Assembly (NCBI GenBank): GCA_937926195.1
Contig: CALEXZ010000098.1
Coordinates: forward strand, 1 to 60,809
DNA length: 60,809 nt
DNA from: an uncultured Actinomyces sp.
GTDB lineage: Bacteria; Actinomycetota; Actinomycetes; Actinomycetales; Actinomycetaceae
Reading direction: 5' to 3'
How positions within the stretch are numbered: the first letter of the stretch is position 1; each line of letters starts with the position of its first letter. The notes beneath the pieces are model-generated. The model saw only the letters and a list, made by a program, of their open reading frames with translations. It did not search any database and had not been told where the DNA came from. Positions 57,810 to 60,809 of this stretch are shown piece after piece. The translations under genes and the position numbers were made by a program.

Positions 57810-59411
57810 TCACAGCTCGAGGAACCCGTCGGCTGCCAGAGCACGGGTGGCGCCCACCATCTCGTCGCGCAGCGCCTGGGCATCGGTGCCGGTAAGGGCG
57901 GCGACGGCGGAGGCGATCTGGGCGACGCTGAGCTCGCCGTCGGCCACGGACACGAGGGCCGCGAGCGCGGTGCCCGCCCGCACGACCCGGCCGAAGGCGC
58001 CGCCCTGGCGGATGAGGATGACCGTGGGCTCGCTCTGGCCGGGGACGAGGTGACGCTCCTCGGTGACGTCGGGGGCGACGACGGGGTGCAGCCCGGCGAC
58101 GGTGTCGTCGTCCATCGCGGCCAGGCCGGAGCGCACGACGACGCTTCGGGCCAGGTGGGGGCCCAGCGGGACCGAGGGCTGGGTGGTGACCTCCTCCAGG
58201 ACCTGCCAGGGCTCTCGCTCACCGCCGTCGGAGTCGGGGTCGGGCCGGTGCAGGAGGAGGTAGCCGAAGCCGACGGCCTCGACGCCCCGCGCGGCGAAGT
58301 CGTCGATCCACGCCGTCAGGGCGGCGTCGAAACCCGCCGGGTCGCGCTCGGGGGTGGTGCCGCCGTCGCGCAGCCACATGGTGGCGTACTCGACGGGGTC
58401 CTGCCTCTCGCGCTCGATGACCCAGGCGTCAGTGCCCTCCGGCAGCCAGCTGCGCACGCGATCGCGCCAGTCCTGCCACTCGTGGTGCTCCCAGTTGCCG
58501 AGCATGACGGCGCTGGCGCCGACCTCGAGGTGCGCGCCCAGGCCGGGCACGAGCGTGGGCAGCACGGGTCCCCCGGCGTCGCGGTACTCCATGAGGGGCA
58601 GCCCGGTCTCACGCACGGCGGGCGGGGTGAGGACGAAGGGCGGGTTGGTGACGACGAGGTCGAAGCGGCGTCCGGCAACGGGCTCGAGGAAGGAGCCCTG
58701 GAGGAGCTCGAGGCGGCCCTCCTCGGTGCCGGCGAGGGCGGCGTTGAAGGCCGTGTAGGCCAGGGCGCGGGCGGAGATGTCGGTGGCGACGACGTGCTGG
58801 GCGTGGCGCAGCAGGTAGAGGGTCTGGATGCCGCAGCCGCAGCCCAGGTCCAGGGCGGTGCCCACCGGCTCGCGCGGGGTGAGGGAGGCGAGGGTGAGCC
58901 CGGCGCCCCCGATGCCCAGGACGTGGTCGGGCTCGAGCGCGCGACCGGTCTCAAGCTCGCCGAGGTCGGAGGCGATCCACCAGCGCACGTCGGCGTCGTC
59001 CTCGCCCAGGCCTGCGGCCTCGTGGGGCCGCAGGTCGCACAGGGCGCGTACGCGCGGCTCGCCGTCGGCCCCGGTGGGGGCCGGCTCGACCAGGCCGATG
59101 GCGAGGGCGCCGCGGCTGCGGGTGCGGCGCAGGGCGGCGTCGAGCTCGACGGTCCTCACGCTCTGACCGAGCATGAACAGGGCGGTGAGGACGGCGGTGG
59201 GGGTGGGGGTGGCGCCGGCGGCACGGTCCTCGTCGAGGACGCGGGTGACGGCACGTACGGCAGGAAGCCGGATCTCGCGGCGCAGTGCGGCCTCGGCGAC
59301 CTCGCCCAGGACGTGGCGGACGGAGTCGACGCCCCACCCGGAGGCCTCGAGGTCCTTGCGCAGGGTGGCGCTCTGCTCGGGCGTGGCGACGGGGACGCTA
59401 CGAGAGGACAT
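57810..59411 (-). CDS. Class I SAM-dependent methyltransferase (HemK-like)
   Basis: The 533-residue protein has an N-terminal helical domain (residues about 10-95), a linker, a methyltransferase domain with the SAM motif ALDLGCGCGIQTLYLL near residue 190, VVATDISARAL, and the catalytic NPPF motif in LVVTNPPFVLTP, and a C-terminal winged-helix-like region (VADGELSVAQIASAVAALTG). The NPPF motif indicates methylation of an amide or exocyclic amine (glutamine, adenine or guanine), as in PrmC/RsmC-type enzymes. This long form is common in actinobacteria and its target is not established. ATG at 59411 is taken; the SD is weak. The PH-like gene ends 17 bases upstream. Confidence 0.85.
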   Translation of the reverse strand: MSSRSVPVATPEQSATLRKDLEASGWGVDSVRHVLGEVAEAALRREIRLPAVRAVTRVLDEDRAAGATPTPTAVLTALFMLGQSVRTVELDAALRRTRSRGALAIGLVEPAPTGADGEPRVRALCDLRPHEAAGLGEDDADVRWWIASDLGELETGRALEPDHVLGIGGAGLTLASLTPREPVGTALDLGCGCGIQTLYLLRHAQHVVATDISARALAYTAFNAALAGTEEGRLELLQGSFLEPVAGRRFDLVVTNPPFVLTPPAVRETGLPLMEYRDAGGPVLPTLVPGLGAHLEVGASAVMLGNWEHHEWQDWRDRVRSWLPEGTDAWVIERERQDPVEYATMWLRDGGTTPERDPAGFDAALTAWIDDFAARGVEAVGFGYLLLHRPDPDSDGGEREPWQVLEEVTTQPSVPLGPHLARSVVVRSGLAAMDDDTVAGLHPVVAPDVTEERHLVPGQSEPTVILIRQGGAFGRVVRAGTALAALVSVADGELSVAQIASAVAALTGTDAQALRDEMVGATRALAADGFLEL

Positions 59412-59428
59412 GGGGTGCCCGGATCCGG

Positions 59429-59941
59429 TCAGTCGGTGGGGTCGGCGTCGATGGCGCCCTGGATGTCGTTGAAGAGGAGGTTGGAGATCTCGACCTGGAC
59501 GATCGCGACCCGCGGCACGTCCACAAGAAGGAGGGGGTCGTCGGAGCTGGTCTGCAGGATGAGCGTCCCCGCACCGAACATGCGGTCGGTGATGGTGCAC
59601 TCCTGCTGGACGTCACTGATACGCGTCAGCGGCAGGTCGTGGCCGACCTTGTTGATGATGCCCGAGCGGGTGATGACGCGCTTGGAGGTGATCGTGTAGG
59701 TCTTCGTCGCCCAGCGCAGCCACGGGAGGATGAACAGCGGGAAGGAGACGAGGACGACGAGCACCCAGATGACGATCCAGCCCCAGGGCTGCCAGTCCTC
59801 GGGGGCGAGCACGGAGCCGACGATGGCGACGGCGAGCAGGAGGGTCTGGAGGATGATGCGCCACAGGAGGACCTTGACGTGGGTGCGCATGTGTCGGACG
59901 ACGACCTCGTCCTGGCTGAGGATCTTCTTGGACAGTGCCAT
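59429..59941 (-). CDS. PH domain-containing membrane protein
   Basis: The 170-residue protein has a short cytoplasmic start (MALSKKILSQDEVVVRHMRTH), two adjacent membrane helices (residues about 24-44 and 52-76), and a bacterial PH2-type domain (TYTITSKRVITRSGIINKVGHD, PLTRISDVQQE). The layout matches the common actinobacterial PH-domain membrane proteins of unknown role. The ATG at 59941 starts the conserved sequence. It is probably co-transcribed with the methyltransferase gene. Confidence 0.88.
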   Translation of the reverse strand: MALSKKILSQDEVVVRHMRTHVKVLLWRIILQTLLLAVAIVGSVLAPEDWQPWGWIVIWVLVVLVSFPLFILPWLRWATKTYTITSKRVITRSGIINKVGHDLPLTRISDVQQECTITDRMFGAGTLILQTSSDDPLLLVDVPRVAIVQVEISNLLFNDIQGAIDADPTD

Positions 59942-60077
59942 GCAGGCATGGTGCCACGGGAGGCCGTCCGAGCGTGAGCGCCCGCGCCCGGCCGCGCTCC
60001 CCATCAGGACCCCACGACGGATTCACGGCGCGCTCACGGCGGTCTCACGGCGGTCTCACGGGGCGATCGCAGGGTGC

Positions 60078-60809
60078 TCACGGGCTGAGCATGTCGCTGC
60101 CGACACTGAGGACCACAGGGGCGATGCCCAGCATGAGGAAGGCCGGCAGGTGGCACATCCCCAGAGGCAGGACGAGCCGCACGGCCAGCCTCTCGGCGGC
60201 GTCACGGTCCGCGGCCTGGCGCCCGGCCCGCAGCGCCGCCGCCCGGGCCGCCAGCAGCGGAGCGGGCGAGGCCCCGTCCTCCCAGCCGGGACGCAGGCTC
60301 GTCTCCAGGCCGCGGTGGCGTCGGCGCCACCGCCTGGCCTCGGCCGCACCGGGGTGCGCGGGGGCCTGCCAGGCGGCCTCCCAGGAGGACCCCAGCAGCA
60401 GGGCCCGCCCGACGACGACCAGCGCCTCCTCCCCCACGGCCCGGCCCAACGCCTCCAGACAGCCGGGCACGGAGGCGCCCGAGCCCAGGGCGGCTGCGGC
60501 CAGGTCGAGGCACAGGGCCTCGTCGAGCCCCTCCTCGGGGCGGGCCGCGGCGTGCACGAGCCGCGTCGTGGCCATGTGCCCGACGCCGATGAGCACCAGC
60601 CCCGTGGCGCCCAGGACGCTGCCCCAGCCGCCGTCGAGCAGCACCTCGCCGGGCCGCGCCCCGATCCCCGCCCCCAGGGCGAGGCCGAGCAGGGGCAGGC
60701 CCGCGAGGAGGCGGGCGGTGCTGCGCGGACCTGACAGGGCGTTGGCACGGGAGGCCTCGGCCCGGGCGGACTCGGCCACGCCGTCGGCCACCGCCTCCAG
60801 CACCCCGGC
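60078..60809 (-). CDS. Tad-type secretion F-domain protein (TadB/TadC), 5' end outside the window
   Basis: At least 243 residues are read and the frame is still open at the window edge. The first part (STARLLAGLPLLGLALGAGIGARP...VLGATGLVLIGVGHMATT) resembles the C-terminal end of a TadB-type F domain. It continues without a stop into a second helical stretch ALCLDLAAAALGSGASVPGCLEALGRAVGEEAL...LGSSWEAAW, typical of a TadC-type F domain, and ends in a membrane helix (LPAFLMLGIAPVVLSVGSDML). This suggests a TadB-TadC fusion or one two-domain inner-membrane platform protein of a Tad/Flp pilus system. Other tad genes would lie past the window end. Confidence 0.75.
   Translation of the reverse strand, partial: AGVLEAVADGVAESARAEASRANALSGPRSTARLLAGLPLLGLALGAGIGARPGEVLLDGGWGSVLGATGLVLIGVGHMATTRLVHAAARPEEGLDEALCLDLAAAALGSGASVPGCLEALGRAVGEEALVVVGRALLLGSSWEAAWQAPAHPGAAEARRWRRRHRGLETSLRPGWEDGASPAPLLAARAAALRAGRQAADRDAAERLAVRLVLPLGMCHLPAFLMLGIAPVVLSVGSDMLSP

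Overview
The window is high-GC DNA (mostly GTG/ATG starts, strong SD sites, very few A+T-rich stretches) from a Gram-positive actinobacterium. Lsr2, a CarD/CdnL regulator, TopA with a Lys-rich tail, an actinobacterial topA/tmk/holB/secreted-peptidase gene set, a CebEFG-like ABC sugar importer and a Tad-type secretion gene together suggest Actinomycetaceae, most likely an Actinomyces-like host-associated species. The taxon is inferred, not proven.

Layout. (1) 0.3-12.9 kb: plant/host glycoside use. Three GH78 alpha-L-rhamnosidase genes (the first broken), a GH1 beta-glucosidase with its MFS transporter, and a TetR regulator; the two intact rhamnosidases share a promoter plus LacI-type operator module. 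(2) 13-21 kb: housekeeping (DUF2218 protein, UMF1-type MFS, CarD, phosphoglycerate mutase, Lsr2, tRNA-Thr(CGT), type I asparaginase, secreted S33 tripeptidyl-peptidase-like lipoprotein). (3) 20.4-24.3 kb: bacterial PH-like membrane proteins, holB, tmk. (4) 24.4-40.9 kb: an accessory block that sits between tmk and topA, genes that are neighbours in Streptomyces. It holds an OmpA-like repeat lipoprotein, a DUF3060-type lipoprotein, a two-component system, a small membrane-anchored protein, three tandem calpain-like (C2) cysteine proteases with prepilin-type N-termini, then an arcB-arcC-amidinotransferase operon with two transporters and a TetR regulator. (5) 40.9-49.3 kb: topA, two tandem Aer-type PAS proteins with no chemotaxis domain, and a PhoP-like response regulator with its sensor kinase. 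(6) 49.4-56.5 kb: a beta-glucoside operon (binding protein, two permeases, LacI regulator, GH3 glucosidase with inverted domain order). (7) 56.8-60.8 kb: PAP2 phosphatase, methyltransferase, PH-like membrane protein and the edge of a Tad (type II/IVc pilus) locus.

Most unusual content. The three calpain-like proteases carry a class III (Flp/Tad) prepilin signal, G|Q-A-S-A-E with Glu at +5, ahead of a hydrophobic segment and a complete Cys-His-Asn triad. A TadB/TadC-type protein at the right edge offers a possible export route. The arginine-catabolism operon has arcB and arcC but no arginine deiminase; a 22-codon ORF just upstream resembles the N-terminus of an arginine deiminase (probable deletion remnant), and an AGAT-family amidinotransferase follows arcC. 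A 71-nt palindromic repeat occurs four times between genes.
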